Shown piece after piece: positions 8,763-16,589 of a DNA stretch of 64,000 nt. The stretch is from Pricia mediterranea. Lineage in GTDB: Bacteria > Bacteroidota > Bacteroidia > Flavobacteriales > Flavobacteriaceae. Made by a program: the position numbers and the translations under genes. A model generated the notes under the pieces. The model was not told where the DNA came from. It did no database searches and saw only the letters and a list, made by a program, of their open reading frames with translations. The first letter of the stretch is position 1, and every line of letters begins with the position of its first letter. The stretch spans positions 3,570,001 to 3,634,000 of the forward strand of contig NZ_JAVTTP010000001.1 of NCBI RefSeq assembly GCF_032248455.1, given 5' to 3'.

Positions 8763-9692
8763 CTAAAAATTATTGATCGGGTCGTTGTCGGAAGGGCCAT
8801 CAGCAGCGGGAATTTCATCTGTTGGGATATCTTCAAAGGGCATCTCATCGCCGGAATCCTCTTCGGCGGGATCTACCTCCGCGGGAATCGTTTGGGCGGG
8901 AGTTATGATTTCCCCGGTCCCTATTCTTTTTGGTACACTGGCTTTTTTGTAGAAAGGAATCAGATAGGTAATCGAATAGTTATATCCGACCCCAAAATTA
9001 CTGCCTTCGGTGACCTTATTAAAGCCTGGAATAAACTGGTTCTGAAAATTATCGGGGTCTTTGGTCAATGGCTGTACCAGATACGCCAGGCGTACGCTTC
9101 CTCCGAAATATAGGTTTTTGACTATTTCGGCCTTAAATCCCACCACAAATTCAAGCCAGGCCGCTGAAAGGCCGTTAAATTCCAGTTCTTGCTGCGAACC
9201 GAACGCAAAATCATCGGGATTCCAGTACCGGTCCGTATCGAAGATTTTATAGTCGTTGACCGTCTGGCTGAAGTTACTGTAGGCCAGGCGGCCACCAATG
9301 AATATCATGTTCTGTTCCCCGTACCAGTTGCCGTAGGTATTATAATCGATGCCGGCCTTGATATAGCTGCCCGAAGCCGTAAAGTTGTATAGTTCGCCTT
9401 CGGCGCTTTCCACCTCTTTTCCCAGCCCGACCCCTATGGTCTTCTTTTCGTTGCCGAGTTCGGCGGCAAAATAGAGTTTTTGGGTCAACCGATAATCCCC
9501 TACGATTTCCAGGCCCGTATAATCATCGTTCAACGAAGAAACCAGTATGCGGCTGACGTCAACACCCGCTCGCAATCCGTAGGATTCTTTGTACGCTGTG
9601 GTGTCACTGGGATCGAGGTCGATAGGCCGGTCTTGGGAATAGCCGGTCGCCGTGATCAGGACCAAAAAGAGACTAATGAAATATTCTGACAT
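8763..9692 (-). CDS. DUF6048 family exported protein
   Basis: 309 residues with a signal peptide (about residues 1-19, ending ATGYSQ). The body has alternating aromatic/hydrophobic strands and segments such as YSITYLIPFYKK, suggesting an outer-membrane beta-barrel. The last 40 residues are acidic and Pro-rich, with repeats of the type EDIPTDEIPAADGPSDND. In Flavobacteriia DUF6048 genes lie directly downstream of DUF6452 and rlmD, as here. Its start overlaps the end of the DUF6452 gene by 20 bp, so the pair is translationally coupled. Function unknown. Confidence 0.8.
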   Translation of the reverse strand: MSEYFISLFLVLITATGYSQDRPIDLDPSDTTAYKESYGLRAGVDVSRILVSSLNDDYTGLEIVGDYRLTQKLYFAAELGNEKKTIGVGLGKEVESAEGELYNFTASGSYIKAGIDYNTYGNWYGEQNMIFIGGRLAYSNFSQTVNDYKIFDTDRYWNPDDFAFGSQQELEFNGLSAAWLEFVVGFKAEIVKNLYFGGSVRLAYLVQPLTKDPDNFQNQFIPGFNKVTEGSNFGVGYNYSITYLIPFYKKASVPKRIGTGEIITPAQTIPAEVDPAEEDSGDEMPFEDIPTDEIPAADGPSDNDPINNF

Positions 9693-10161
9693 GGGTAGAG
9701 GCTGTATTTTCGATAAAGCTACTATCTACGGCAATCCGCTGTAGCCAAAGGCTATCGTCTTGTTGTACGGCGGCCTGTAGGGAATCGTAACGCACAACAT
9801 AGCCACAGGCCCTCGATGCGAATACTTCTTTTGGATTATAGGTAAAACTAAGGGTATCGATATTGATATCGGTGATGCTGGTCTGGCGCGAAAACGTAAA
9901 GGTCGTGCTCGACTTGCCCGGGCGCAGGGGCAGCACAATGGAGTCCAAGGTCAGGTTTGGAATTGTATCTCGAAGACCCGTCTCACCGACCCCGATCACC
10001 ACCAAGTTCTGCACGTCTTTGGATAGCGTTGTATCGAGGGCATCCATAAACCGGATGACCAACCGGGGCGTATCGGCATCGATACAGATGTCGTCTTTTT
10101 CGCAGGCGGAAAAAGATAGGATGCCGAGCAGCACGATAAGCGGTATTCTAAGCTTGCGCAT
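9673..10161 (-). CDS. DUF6452 family lipoprotein
   Basis: 162 residues with a lipoprotein signal (LLGILSFSACEKDDIC, lipid Cys about residue 20). A conserved start, CxxDDICxxxDTPRLVIRFMD, identifies the DUF6452 family, small Bacteroidota lipoproteins of unknown role. Two further Cys (IC after the lipobox and ACGYVVRYD) could form a disulphide. It overlaps rlmD by 14 bp upstream and DUF6048 by 20 bp downstream, forming a tight three-gene operon. This suggests co-expression with the methyltransferase rather than a shared reaction. Confidence 0.8.
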   Translation of the reverse strand: MRKLRIPLIVLLGILSFSACEKDDICIDADTPRLVIRFMDALDTTLSKDVQNLVVIGVGETGLRDTIPNLTLDSIVLPLRPGKSSTTFTFSRQTSITDINIDTLSFTYNPKEVFASRACGYVVRYDSLQAAVQQDDSLWLQRIAVDSSFIENTASTHVRIFH

Positions 10162-11578
10162 TTAAGGAGGTTTTTCTTTCCAAAAGTACGACATTTTCAA
10201 CATGGTGGGTCTGCGGAAACATATCTACGGGCTGCACCTTAGTGACCGAATATAACGCTTTCATTAGCTCCAGGTCACGCGCTTGGGTCGCACTATTACA
10301 GCTCATATAGACCACTTTTTTTGGGGCAATGTCCAAAATCTGCCGTACTACGTTCTTGTGCATGCCTTCGCGCGGCGGATCTGTGATGAGCACATCGGGC
10401 CTCCCGTTGGCTTGGATAAAGTCCGCATTAAAAATGTTTTTCATATCCCCGACGAAAAATTCCGCATTGGTGATACCGTTGTTCTTGGCGTTGGCTTTGG
10501 CATCGGCGATCGCTTCCGGTACCGATTCGATACCGACCACTTTTTTTGCATTTTTGGCGACGAATTGGGCTATGGTGCCGGTTCCGGTATAAAGATCATA
10601 GACGAGTTCGTCCCCGTTCAGTTCGGCAAAGTCTCGGGCCACCTTGTAGAGCGTGTAGGCTTGATCGGAGTTGGTTTGATAAAAGGATTTGGCGGTGATT
10701 TTAAACCGGAGTCCCTCCATTTCCTCAAAAATATGGTCCCGACCGCCATGGCAGACAACCTCTTGATCATAGATGGTATCATTTCCCTTTGAGTTGACCA
10801 CATATAATAAGGATGTGATTTCAGGGAATGTATCCCGTATATGATTTAGCAAGAGGTCCCGTTTCGTCGCATCATCCTCAAAAAATTGGACGAGCACCAT
10901 AATTTCTCCGGTGGATGCCGTACGGATCATCAAGGTACGCAACAGGCCGCGTTGGTGCCTGGGATTGAAAAAGGAAAGTTCGTTGTTAATGGCAAAATTC
11001 CTCGTTTCCAAGCGGATGGCATTGGATGGGTCTTCCTGCAGGTGGCACTTTTTGATATCCAATATTTTATCCCACATTCCCGGAATGTGGAAACCCAGGG
11101 CATCTTTGTCCGTAATCTCCTCGCTGGATCGTATCTCGTCCAAGGTCAGCCACCGGCTATCCGAAAAGGAGAATTCCATTTTATTGCGGTAGAAATATTG
11201 TTTTTCGGAACCGATGATGGGCGAAATTTCGGGAAGCTCCAAGTGTCCGATGCGTCTCAGGTTGTTTTCCACCTCTTTTTGCTTGTAGAACAGCTGGTGT
11301 TCATAGCCCATATCTTGCCATTTACAGCCTCCACATACCCCGAAGTGCTGGCATTCCGGTTCCACACGCTTTTGGGAAAGGGAGTGAAAATGGGTGGCGA
11401 CGCCCTCGAAATAGGCCTTCCTTTTTTTGGTCGTCTGTACGTCGACTACATCGCCCGGCACGGTGTTGGTGAGGAAAATTACACGTCCGTCCGGTGCCTT
11501 TCCTACCGTTTTTCCCTTGGCCCCCGCATCGATGACCTCTACATTCTCGAATACCTGTCGTCGCTTCTTCTTTCGCAT
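10148..11578 (-). CDS. rlmD: 23S rRNA (uracil-5-)-methyltransferase RlmD
   Basis: 476 residues. An N-terminal TRAM domain (about 1-65) is followed by the iron-sulphur cysteines CQHFGVCGGC (Cys76, 82, 85) and a fourth Cys in DIKKCHL. The methyltransferase domain has DLYTGTGT for SAM binding and a catalytic segment near the C-terminus (VVYMSCNSATQARDL). RlmD makes m5U at 23S rRNA position 1939; Bacteroidota often have one such enzyme covering related sites, so the exact uridine is not proven. The gene heads the rlmD-DUF6452-DUF6048 operon. A -7 motif lies only 4 nt before the start codon. Confidence 0.92.
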   Translation of the reverse strand: MRKKKRRQVFENVEVIDAGAKGKTVGKAPDGRVIFLTNTVPGDVVDVQTTKKRKAYFEGVATHFHSLSQKRVEPECQHFGVCGGCKWQDMGYEHQLFYKQKEVENNLRRIGHLELPEISPIIGSEKQYFYRNKMEFSFSDSRWLTLDEIRSSEEITDKDALGFHIPGMWDKILDIKKCHLQEDPSNAIRLETRNFAINNELSFFNPRHQRGLLRTLMIRTASTGEIMVLVQFFEDDATKRDLLLNHIRDTFPEITSLLYVVNSKGNDTIYDQEVVCHGGRDHIFEEMEGLRFKITAKSFYQTNSDQAYTLYKVARDFAELNGDELVYDLYTGTGTIAQFVAKNAKKVVGIESVPEAIADAKANAKNNGITNAEFFVGDMKNIFNADFIQANGRPDVLITDPPREGMHKNVVRQILDIAPKKVVYMSCNSATQARDLELMKALYSVTKVQPVDMFPQTHHVENVVLLERKTSLNAQA

Positions 11579-11582
11579 GGCG

Positions 11583-11590
11583 CAAAAGTA
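11583..11590 (-). promoter_or_regulatory. -7 promoter element of rlmD
   Basis: The minus strand reads TACTTTTG (consensus TAnnTTTG), separated by only four bases from the rlmD ATG. Transcription would begin at or within the start codon, predicting a leaderless mRNA. Confidence 0.55.
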
Positions 11591-11783
11591 AGGAAAGAAA
11601 ATTCAAGTTCAAGTCCGGATTTAGTCTCAACATGCTATCACACCCCACTTATCACCCATCGTCCGTTCTTTCTCCCATCCCTCGTCACCCATCTCCACCG
11701 CCCACCACAAGTGACGAACTATCATCCCCGCCCTTAGTACTTCCCTATTCCGTCATTCATCTTTCCATTATCATGTTTTAATC

Positions 11784-12055
11784 CGTCTTCGGTCATCGGT
11801 CAACCGTCTTTTTTTTCCTCGGTCCTTCCTTAATTCCGTCATTTATCTTTTCATCTTCATTTTTTTCCCGTCTTCGGTCATCAGTCATCGGTCACCCGTC
11901 ACCACCGCTCCCCACGAGTCACGGACCATCATCCTCTCCGTTCTTCTTCCTTCCGTCATTCATCCTTTCGTCACTTCTTCAGTCATCGATTTCCCGTCTT
12001 CCGTCAATCCCTCCGTCACCCGACTTCCGTCCTCCGTCATCGGTCTTCCGATCCT
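11784..12055 (+). repeat. Degenerate heptamer repeat tracts (CGTCATC/GGTCATC type)
   Basis: The 639-bp gap between rlmD and rocD is pyrimidine-rich and carries period-7 tracts: cgtcttc-ggtcatc-ggtcaac-cgtcttt (11784-11811), cgtcttc-ggtcatc-agtcatc-ggtcacc-cgtcacc (11869-11903) and cgtcacc-cgacttc-cgtcctc-cgtcatc-ggtcttc-cgatcct (12014-12055). The flanking sequence back to about 11640 looks like older, eroded copies. No gene or RNA is recognisable in this gap. Confidence 0.7.
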
Positions 12056-12062
12056 TTTTCCG

Positions 12063-12070
12063 TATTTTTG
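12063..12070 (+). promoter_or_regulatory. Candidate -7 promoter element of rocD
   Basis: TATTTTTG fits TAnnTTTG and lies directly after the heptamer tract. No good -33 TTG is seen. It would give a leader of about 140 nt before the rocD ATG at 12218. Confidence 0.4.
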
Positions 12071-12217
12071 TGACACTGCAAGGATGATTTCTCTCCTACG
12101 CTGAATTTTCGAAACTTCGAAAGGATAAAGGTACAGCAGGAATTACTGAAGTCGGACGGAGACCCGTTTGAAATCCATATGGTAGATTTCGAGAGGGTCT
12201 CGCAAAGTAATTTTATC

Positions 12218-13498
12218 ATGTCAATTTTAGAAAAGATCACTTCCGAGGATGCGATAGTCTTGGAAAACAAGTATGGGGCACATAATTACCATCCTCTGCC
12301 CGTGGTATTGAATCGGGGGGAGGGCGTACATGTCTGGGACGCGGAAGGTAAAAAGTACTACGATTTCCTGTCCGCCTATTCGGCGGTGAACCAGGGACAT
12401 TGTCATCCCAAAATCGTGGGTGCGATGACGGAACAGGCCCGCACCCTGACCCTGACCTCAAGGGCTTTTTATAACGATAAACTCGGACAGTTCGAGAAAT
12501 ACGCTGCCGAAACCTTCCACTTTGATAAGTTGCTACCCATGAACACGGGAGCCGAAGCGGTTGAGACCGCCTTGAAAATCTGTCGGAAATGGGCCTACGA
12601 GAAAAAGGGCATCCCCGAAAACGAGGCCCAGATCATCGTGTGCAACAATAATTTTCACGGGCGCACGACCACCATTATCTCTTTTTCCAACGACCCGGTG
12701 GCACGAAAAAACTTCGGACCCTATACCGAAGGCTTCCTTAAAATAGAATATGACAACTTAAAGGCCTTGGAGGAAGCCTTGGAGCAACACAAGAACATCG
12801 CGGGCTTCTTGGTGGAACCTATCCAGGGCGAAGCCGGGGTTTTTGTTCCCTCGGAGGGCTATCTGGAATCTGCTAAGGCGCTCTGTGAAAAGCACAACGT
12901 ACTTTTTATTGCAGATGAGGTGCAGACGGGCATAGGGCGGACCGGACGCTTGCTGGCTACCTGCGGCAATTGCGATTGTTCCGATAAACACTGTAGCGGG
13001 ACGCCCGATGTAAAACCGGACATTCTGGTCTTGGGGAAGGCCTTGTCGGGAGGTGCATTTCCTGTATCCGCCGTTTTAGCGAACGATGCTATCATGGAGG
13101 TCATCCGTCCGGGAAACCACGGCAGTACCTTCGGGGGCAATCCCGTGGCGGCCGCAGTCGGAATTGCGGCCCTAAAAGTAATCAAGGAGGAAGAGCTTGC
13201 CCAAAACGCCTTCGAGCTCGGCGAGATCTTTCGGGAAAAAATGAACGCCTTTATCCCGACCTGTGAGCTCGTGACGAAAGTACGGGGAAAAGGTTTGCTC
13301 AATGCCATTCTAATCAATGACACCGAAGACAGTACCACGGCATGGGACATCTGTATGGCATTAAAGGAAAATGGACTTCTGGCCAAGCCTACCCATGGTA
13401 ATATCATTCGTTTTGCCCCGCCCTTGACCATGGCAAAGGAACAATTGATGGACTGTATCACGATTATTACGGATACCTTGACAAACTTCAAGAAATAG
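12218..13498 (+). CDS. rocD: Ornithine-oxo-acid (delta) aminotransferase
   Basis: 426 residues from the ATG at 12218; a 13-residue longer form from 12179 is possible. This is a class III PLP aminotransferase with VWDAEGKKYYDFLSAYSAVNQGH, the cofactor site NTGAEAVETALK, Asp in ADEVQTGIGRTG, and the Schiff-base Lys in LGKALSGGAFP (about residue 273). These segments are diagnostic of ornithine delta-aminotransferase, which converts ornithine and 2-oxoglutarate to glutamate semialdehyde and glutamate in arginine/proline metabolism. Between the Asp and Lys motifs is a Cys-rich insert (Cys249, 252, 254, 259) suited to a structural metal. It ends in a hairpin terminator. Confidence 0.93.
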   Translation: MSILEKITSEDAIVLENKYGAHNYHPLPVVLNRGEGVHVWDAEGKKYYDFLSAYSAVNQGHCHPKIVGAMTEQARTLTLTSRAFYNDKLGQFEKYAAETFHFDKLLPMNTGAEAVETALKICRKWAYEKKGIPENEAQIIVCNNNFHGRTTTIISFSNDPVARKNFGPYTEGFLKIEYDNLKALEEALEQHKNIAGFLVEPIQGEAGVFVPSEGYLESAKALCEKHNVLFIADEVQTGIGRTGRLLATCGNCDCSDKHCSGTPDVKPDILVLGKALSGGAFPVSAVLANDAIMEVIRPGNHGSTFGGNPVAAAVGIAALKVIKEEELAQNAFELGEIFREKMNAFIPTCELVTKVRGKGLLNAILINDTEDSTTAWDICMALKENGLLAKPTHGNIIRFAPPLTMAKEQLMDCITIITDTLTNFKK

Positions 13499-13517
13499 GG
13501 ATGCAGCCCGCATTCAA

Positions 13518-13550
13518 AAATCCTCCGAACAGAAGTCGGGGGATTTTATT
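13518..13550 (+). terminator. Rho-independent terminator of rocD
   Basis: A 10-bp stem (aaatcctccg pairing with cgggggattt, one G-T pair) with a 9-nt loop is followed by a T-rich run, 20 bp after the rocD stop. Confidence 0.8.
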
Positions 13551-13869
13551 ATTAAATTATTGTCCGAAGGAACGCTTGATCAATCAATCTGAATTTAACA
13601 TGTCTCGTCGAATACTAGGCTGAGCTCAGCACTGGCAGATAGTCGAGGCTTAATTTGGACGGACCGAAAAGTTCTCTACTTTAGTTTAAGCGTAGATGAA
13701 AGGCTCGAACGGACATCTCGAAAATCTTCGAGTTCCTATCCTACAATCATTAAACAAAGTTAATGGTATATAATTCACTCTGGAATCGTACAAACTTCTA
13801 CGTTAGTACATTAATTGTTAAAGTTCGCAATCATGGACAAGATTATCCTCGGTTTAGCCTCTTGACTCC
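13551..13869. other. Gap without a recognisable gene
   Basis: About 320 bp between the rocD terminator and the convergent CCC-motif gene. I see no open frame with coding character, no tRNA-like fold, and no strong promoter pair. Confidence 0.4.
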
Positions 13870-14193
13870 CTAAAATCCCCCTCCCTCGGAAATCGAACTG
13901 GCAACTATCGCGGCAATAACCCCAAAATAGATGATGCCGAGGATCAGATAAATGCCCGCTACTGCCAGTCCGATGTAAGAAAGTATCTTGCCGGTCTTGG
14001 CGTTTTCGATACCCGTATATTGCCCGGTACTTTTCAAAAAGACGTTCTGCGCCGTTTTGGCGTTGGACAACCCGAGAAAGCTGAAAATCGCCCCGAAAGG
14101 GCCACAGCAGGTCAAGGTCAGGACGATCGAGAGAATACCGAAGGTCAGGGCGTTACTAGAGCCGGGCAGGGGTACTGGGTTTCTGTTTTCCAT
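13870..14193 (-). CDS. CCC-motif small membrane protein
   Basis: 107 residues with two hydrophobic regions (about 15-40 and 75-98). The first carries TLTCCGPFGAIFSFLGLSNA, the cysteine-rich motif of Bacteroidota CCC-motif membrane proteins; here there are two Cys rather than three. A short polar middle (NAKTGKILSYIGLAV) resembles DUF4190-like membrane proteins. It lies 3 bp after a paralogue and 353 bp from a DUF2752 gene start, in one minus-strand operon. Function unknown; family members commonly sit beside DUF2752 genes. Confidence 0.7.
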   Translation of the reverse strand: MENRNPVPLPGSSNALTFGILSIVLTLTCCGPFGAIFSFLGLSNAKTAQNVFLKSTGQYTGIENAKTGKILSYIGLAVAGIYLILGIIYFGVIAAIVASSISEGGGF

Positions 14194-14196
14194 AGC

Positions 14197-14529
14197 TTAT
14201 TCCTCAATGCCCCATTGTTCCATGAGCTCTTGGGATTGCTGCATATAGCCCTCCCAGCCCCCTGCTTGATAGAACCCGAATATGCTCCATGCCAAATAGA
14301 GTACCCCGAGAATAAAGGCTATCCATGCTAAGATCTTGGCCGTTTTTAACTGGTTGTAGTTCGTAAAGTTCTCCGGCTGTTGCCGATACAGCTTTTCATC
14401 CTTGGAAATTAAAAACAGGGCAATACCCCCGAAAATTATGCCCGGTAGACCGGCGATACAACAGCACACAAATCCGATAATGGAGAGTACTATCGCTATC
14501 GTAACATTGGGTAATTTTTGTTGTTCCAT
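14197..14529 (-). CDS. CCC-motif small membrane protein (paralogue)
   Basis: 110 residues. TM1 contains the full CCC motif (FVCCCIAGLPGIIFGG), a polar loop with DEKLYRQQPENFTNYNQLKTAKILAW follows, then TM2 and a short acidic tail. The layout matches the downstream gene, so the two are tandem paralogues separated by 3 bp. The Cys triplet sits at the membrane face, where it could bind metal or be lipidated; this is not shown. It follows the DUF2752 gene by 17 bp. Confidence 0.75.
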   Translation of the reverse strand: MEQQKLPNVTIAIVLSIIGFVCCCIAGLPGIIFGGIALFLISKDEKLYRQQPENFTNYNQLKTAKILAWIAFILGVLYLAWSIFGFYQAGGWEGYMQQSQELMEQWGIEE

Positions 14530-14546
14530 AATACTACTAGGTTTAG

Positions 14547-14846
14547 TTAGATAAATTTTAGGATGTAGTTGCCCAGGATCAACGCGAGGCTTGCCAGCAT
14601 TAGAAAAATGGTGATTTTATTGCTGTGTCTTAGGCTTACCAAACGGTCCGCGAGTAAAAATCCGAATAAAAGCAGAATCGCGTAAATGGCCGGGTACATC
14701 TTAAAGGCCGCCACAAAATCTCCCTGCAGCAAAAACATTACCGACCGCTGCAGGCCGCAGCCGGGGCAGTCAAAGCCCAAAAACTGCTTGGATAGGCAGG
14801 GAAGCATATAATCTTCTGCGTGGACCATTAAGTTGAACCGTTGCAT
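14547..14846 (-). CDS. DUF2752 membrane protein
   Basis: 99 residues. The signature FLGFDCPGCGLQRSVMFLL is diagnostic of DUF2752, followed by two or three membrane segments and a short polar loop (SLRHSNK). The CPGCG motif could hold a metal or form a disulphide; the family function is unknown. It is the first gene of a three-gene operon with the two CCC-motif proteins, and all three have clustered cysteines at the membrane. A shorter start at 14828 (MVHAED) is also possible. Confidence 0.8.
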   Translation of the reverse strand: MQRFNLMVHAEDYMLPCLSKQFLGFDCPGCGLQRSVMFLLQGDFVAAFKMYPAIYAILLLFGFLLADRLVSLRHSNKITIFLMLASLALILGNYILKFI

Positions 14847-14909
14847 GGAATCACTTTAAGAATTGTTTCACGAAAATTACCATTAATTTTGGGGAAATAA
14901 AACAAAAAG

Positions 14910-15458
14910 ATGACAGTTTTTCGAATCGGGGACAAGGTAGAGGCGCTTGATGATATAGTAGAGGGTGTAGTGATAGGTACATCGAAGGATGGAATCACCA
15001 TCGAGACCAAGGATGGCTTTTTGTTGCGTTTTCCACCGAAAAAACTGGTAAAAATGTTGCCTTCCAATGTTATAAAGGTCAGTAATCATGAAGTGGCGCA
15101 GGTGAAGGCGGAAATGGAAGCTCCAAAGAAACAAAAACCGACAACCCGAAAGCCCAAAGAACGCAACGCCCCGAAAATGGAGGTGGACCTGCATATCAAT
15201 CAATTGACCAAGAGCACGAAAGGCATGTCCAATTACGAAATGTTGAACCTACAGCTCGATACCGCGAAGCGCCAGTTGGAGTTCGCCATCAAAAAACGCA
15301 TTCAAAAGGTGGTATTCATCCACGGTGTGGGGGAGGGGGTTCTTAGAGAGGAACTGTACTATCTGTTCCGCCGCTACGAAAACGTGAAATATTATGATGC
15401 GGATTACCGAAAATATGGACTCGGGGCTACCGAAGTCAATATCTATCGGAATGCTTGA
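14910..15458 (+). CDS. Smr-domain protein (MutS2-like C-terminal nuclease domain), DUF2027 type
   Basis: 182 residues. The N-terminal ~70 residues form a small beta domain (FRIGDKVEALDDIVEGVV). A basic linker (KKQKPTTRKPKERN) leads to a C-terminal Smr domain with VDLHINQL (DxH motif) and VVFIHGVGEGVLRE (HGxG motif). Smr domains cut or bind nucleic acids and act in ribosome-collision rescue or recombination control. The stand-alone Bacteroidota form is shorter than MutS2. It is divergent from the DUF2752 operon, with 63 bp between. Confidence 0.85.
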   Translation: MTVFRIGDKVEALDDIVEGVVIGTSKDGITIETKDGFLLRFPPKKLVKMLPSNVIKVSNHEVAQVKAEMEAPKKQKPTTRKPKERNAPKMEVDLHINQLTKSTKGMSNYEMLNLQLDTAKRQLEFAIKKRIQKVVFIHGVGEGVLREELYYLFRRYENVKYYDADYRKYGLGATEVNIYRNA

Positions 15459-15475
15459 GCTGAAATCGGGGCGAG

Positions 15476-16489
15476 CTACTCCTGGACCGTGGTGTATGTT
15501 CCGAATTCCACGAGCGGTATCGCCGCTATGCTGACATCGTTACCATTCGCTCCCGCTCCCTTTAGGGTCAGCACCATGTTCTCTAAAGTAATGGTGTGGG
15601 TGAAGGCGATACTTCCGTTCACATCGGGGGCACTGGCCACGGTCTCTACGTTCAAGCTACCCGAGGTGGATACAAAATGCCAACTTTTGATGTCCTCGCC
15701 AAAGCTGGCGGAACAGGCTAGGGCATTGTCCATCAAAGTATTAAACACAGTATATTTGAAAATTTCCCTATTCTCCAGATCCAAGTTCCGAGGTACGCTA
15801 TCGGTTGCTGCATTGACGAATAAACTGTCCGCTGCCGCAACATCGAGGGAGATAAATTCATCGTTTATTATCTTGAAGAGGCGGGTATTGTCCGCCACAG
15901 GGGCTGCGGTACACTCCGTAATATCGAGATCGGAATAATTAGAAAAGGGAACGTCGAGCTTCGCGCTATTCTTCGGCCTTGTAATAAAATCGCCATAATC
16001 CATGGTGGACAGGTCGGTAAGTTGCTCCCCTTGGTCGTTGAGCAGTGCCAGGTTCTTGATAGAAATTGTGTGGCTATAGTTTTTGGTATCAGCTGTAAGC
16101 GTATCTACCCTGGTATCGATACTGATGTCGCCTGCGGTAGCCAGATTTTCCTTGACCACGGTCGGGGTCAAGGGCGGAACCGCGTCGCAGAAATAGGCGG
16201 AGGTGACATTTTCAGAGAAAAATCGATAGATGAGGTTAGAAGGCTCGGGTATCGTACTGGCACGCGTACCAGGGGCGGAGGTCTCGTTCTGGATCAATCC
16301 TCCCGCCAAATTCAGGAGCAACGCCTCGTCTTCCTCGATCTTGAAGAAGAAAGTGGTCTGGGTAGGATCTTCCAGACCAGGACAGGATTCAATTTGTGCT
16401 TCGTCGAAATCCACTTCCTCAATTTGCAGGTCGCCATCGTCACAGGAAAAAAATCCGACCAGAAAACCTAAAAGCAACATTTTTTTCAT
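15476..16489 (-). CDS. Hypothetical lipoprotein
   Basis: 337 residues with a lipoprotein signal (LLGFLVGFFSCDDGD, lipid Cys about residue 16), so it is membrane-anchored and exported. The mature part is rich in Asp, Thr and Ser, with Cys pairs (ESCPGLED, YFCDAVPP, DITECTAAP, ALACSASFG) that could form disulphides in a beta-rich fold. Two similar halves are suggested by repeated phrases (THTIS/THTIT followed by LEN or KN). I do not recognise a family. It is convergent with the Smr gene, 17 bp apart. A -7 motif lies 4 nt before the ATG. Confidence 0.65.
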   Translation of the reverse strand: MKKMLLLGFLVGFFSCDDGDLQIEEVDFDEAQIESCPGLEDPTQTTFFFKIEEDEALLLNLAGGLIQNETSAPGTRASTIPEPSNLIYRFFSENVTSAYFCDAVPPLTPTVVKENLATAGDISIDTRVDTLTADTKNYSHTISIKNLALLNDQGEQLTDLSTMDYGDFITRPKNSAKLDVPFSNYSDLDITECTAAPVADNTRLFKIINDEFISLDVAAADSLFVNAATDSVPRNLDLENREIFKYTVFNTLMDNALACSASFGEDIKSWHFVSTSGSLNVETVASAPDVNGSIAFTHTITLENMVLTLKGAGANGNDVSIAAIPLVEFGTYTTVQE

Positions 16490-16493
16490 CCCC

Positions 16494-16501
16494 CAAAAGT
16501 A
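16494..16501 (-). promoter_or_regulatory. -7 promoter element of the lipoprotein gene
   Basis: The minus strand reads TACTTTTG, four bases before the ATG at 16489. If used, the mRNA would start at the codon, or translation would begin at the second Met (16480). Confidence 0.5.
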
Positions 16502-16557
16502 AATGAAATAATGTAAAGTTTTAGGGCCATCGATGGATAAGTACGGTTAATTCCGGT

Positions 16558-16565
16558 AATTTTGC
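16558..16565 (+). promoter_or_regulatory. Candidate -7 promoter element of the cysteine desulfurase gene
   Basis: TAATTTTG fits TAnnTTTG, 24 nt before the ATG at 16590. No clear TTG is seen at -33. Confidence 0.45.
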
Positions 16566-16589
16566 AGGATTATAATAAAGCCATCACAC

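Noticed and set aside
10886-11737. Open frame of 283 codons on the plus strand
   Set aside because: It lies antisense to rlmD, whose iron-sulphur and catalytic motifs are intact, and runs into the heptamer-rich gap; composition is not protein-like.
12179-12217. rocD start at the upstream ATG
   Set aside because: It is possible, but the conserved family start ([11 protein letters not shown]) is at 12218; kept only as an alternative.
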